Shown: one piece after another, positions 63,446 to 64,000 of the stretch
Layout of the letters: the number at the start of each line of letters is the position of its first letter
Numbering within the stretch: the first letter of the stretch is position 1
DNA from: Streptomyces asoensis
Lineage (GTDB): Bacteria > Actinomycetota > Actinomycetes > Streptomycetales > Streptomycetaceae
DNA length: 64,000 nt
Assembly (NCBI RefSeq): GCF_016860545.1
Contig: NZ_BNEB01000003.1
Coordinates: forward strand, 124,001-188,000
Reading direction: 5' to 3'
Position numbers and translations under genes: made by a program
The notes under the pieces: generated by a model
The model's database searches: none
Told to the model about the DNA's origin: nothing
The model's input: only the letters and a program-made list of their open reading frames with translations

Positions 63446-64000
63446 TCAGGCGGCGGGCGCGGCCGGTGCTGCGGGGGCTGCCGGTGCTGCGGGGGCTGCC
63501 GGTGCCTCGGGGACCGCAGGGGCCGCGGGGGCGGCCGGGGCCGCGGGGAGGAGCGACGCCTCGGCCGGAAGCGCGGGCGGCGCCACCGCCGGGGCCTGGA
63601 CCGGCAGTTCGGGAAGGGTCAGGCCGGCTCCGGCCGGCGTGGCGGTGAGCAGGTCGACGAGGCCGGACACCACGCCGGACACGGCCGGGAGGACCTGGCC
63701 GACGTCGGGGGAGGTGGCGGCGGCGAGCAGGGCGGTGACCGCCTTGTCGAGCGCGGCGACGGCGTCGGACACCGGGTCGGCGGCCGCCTTCGCCCGGCCG
63801 GCGGCTGCGGTGCTCTTGCCCGCCGCACCGCTCTTGCCGCCCGAGGAGGACGAGGACAGCGAGGCCGCGGGCTCGGCGGCGGCCTGCACCGCGGGGTCGG
63901 CGGGCGCCTGCGCCGCCGGGTGGGCCGGGGCGGCGGGCTGGGCGGGCGTCTGGGCCGCGGGGTCGGCGGGTGGGGCCGGGTCCGTCGCCGGGGCCGTCGC
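63446..64000 (-). CDS. Ala/Pro-rich protein, 5' end beyond window
   Basis: The frame is open to the window edge, so the N terminus is missing. At least 184 residues: a Pro/Ala-rich start (PAAQTPAQPAAPAHPAAQ), a basic Ser/Gly patch, one helical segment (SDAVAALDKAVTALLAAATS) and a C-terminal A-A-P repeat encoded by near-perfect tandem DNA. It resembles extracytoplasmic low-complexity proteins. No function inferred. Confidence 0.6.
   Translation of the reverse strand, partial: ATAPATDPAPPADPAAQTPAQPAAPAHPAAQAPADPAVQAAAEPAASLSSSSSGGKSGAAGKSTAAAGRAKAAADPVSDAVAALDKAVTALLAAATSPDVGQVLPAVSGVVSGLVDLLTATPAGAGLTLPELPVQAPAVAPPALPAEASLLPAAPAAPAAPAVPEAPAAPAAPAAPAAPAAPAA

Overview
The window is high-GC actinobacterial DNA, almost certainly from a Streptomyces. 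The chaplin, the melC1/melC2 tyrosinase pair, an SsbB-type single-strand binding protein, an LAxTG-anchored thioester protein and a DUF5949 gene all point that way. Three blocks are visible: the right end of an integrative element (1-2037), a host block (2391-10996), and a complete prophage of about 40.4 kb (10954-51374). A second host block (51375-64000) follows.

Left edge: the last third of a RepSA-like replication initiator, an excisionase and a tyrosine integrase lie in the rep-xis-int order of actinomycete integrative and conjugative elements. Next come a HAD-fold protein, a GYD-domain protein, a DUF4190 membrane protein, a thioester-domain surface protein, ssbB and two tandem dynamin-like GTPases. 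tRNA-Arg (anticodon TCT) closes this block.

Prophage: a 46-bp exact repeat of the 3' part of the tRNA-Arg gene marks attL (10954-10999) and attR (51329-51374). From left to right it holds an integrase and a divergent repressor/Cro-like switch with an array of TGTCCA/TGGACA palindromes. A long run of small early genes follows: Bet/RecT, RusA, a replication protein whose own gene carries five 21-bp iterons, an Lsr2-like protein, WhiB and a MazG-like protein. Then come membrane and lipoprotein genes and a standard siphovirus late module: TerS, TerL, portal-MuF fusion, protease, HK97-type capsid, connectors, major tail protein, a G/GT pair with a GGGAAAC frameshift site, tape measure, distal tail and minor tail proteins, amidase endolysin, holin and a collagen-like fibre. 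The right arm has a tiny GntR regulator, two small Cys-containing proteins and an XRE regulator. The module set looks complete, so it may be an inducible temperate phage.

Right host block: a lipoprotein homologous to one carried by the prophage sits just outside attR. After it come a Sfp-type phosphopantetheinyl transferase, an alpha/beta hydrolase, and an unusual set of AdoMet decarboxylase (speD), a BpsA-like branched-polyamine synthase fused to a GNAT domain, an FkbH-like HAD-GNAT protein and a free carrier protein. I infer that this set makes an acylated, possibly glyceryl-modified, branched polyamine. It is the best candidate for an undescribed system here. The window ends with a chaplin, tyrosinase and its chaperone, several small secreted proteins and a VKOR-family membrane oxidoreductase.
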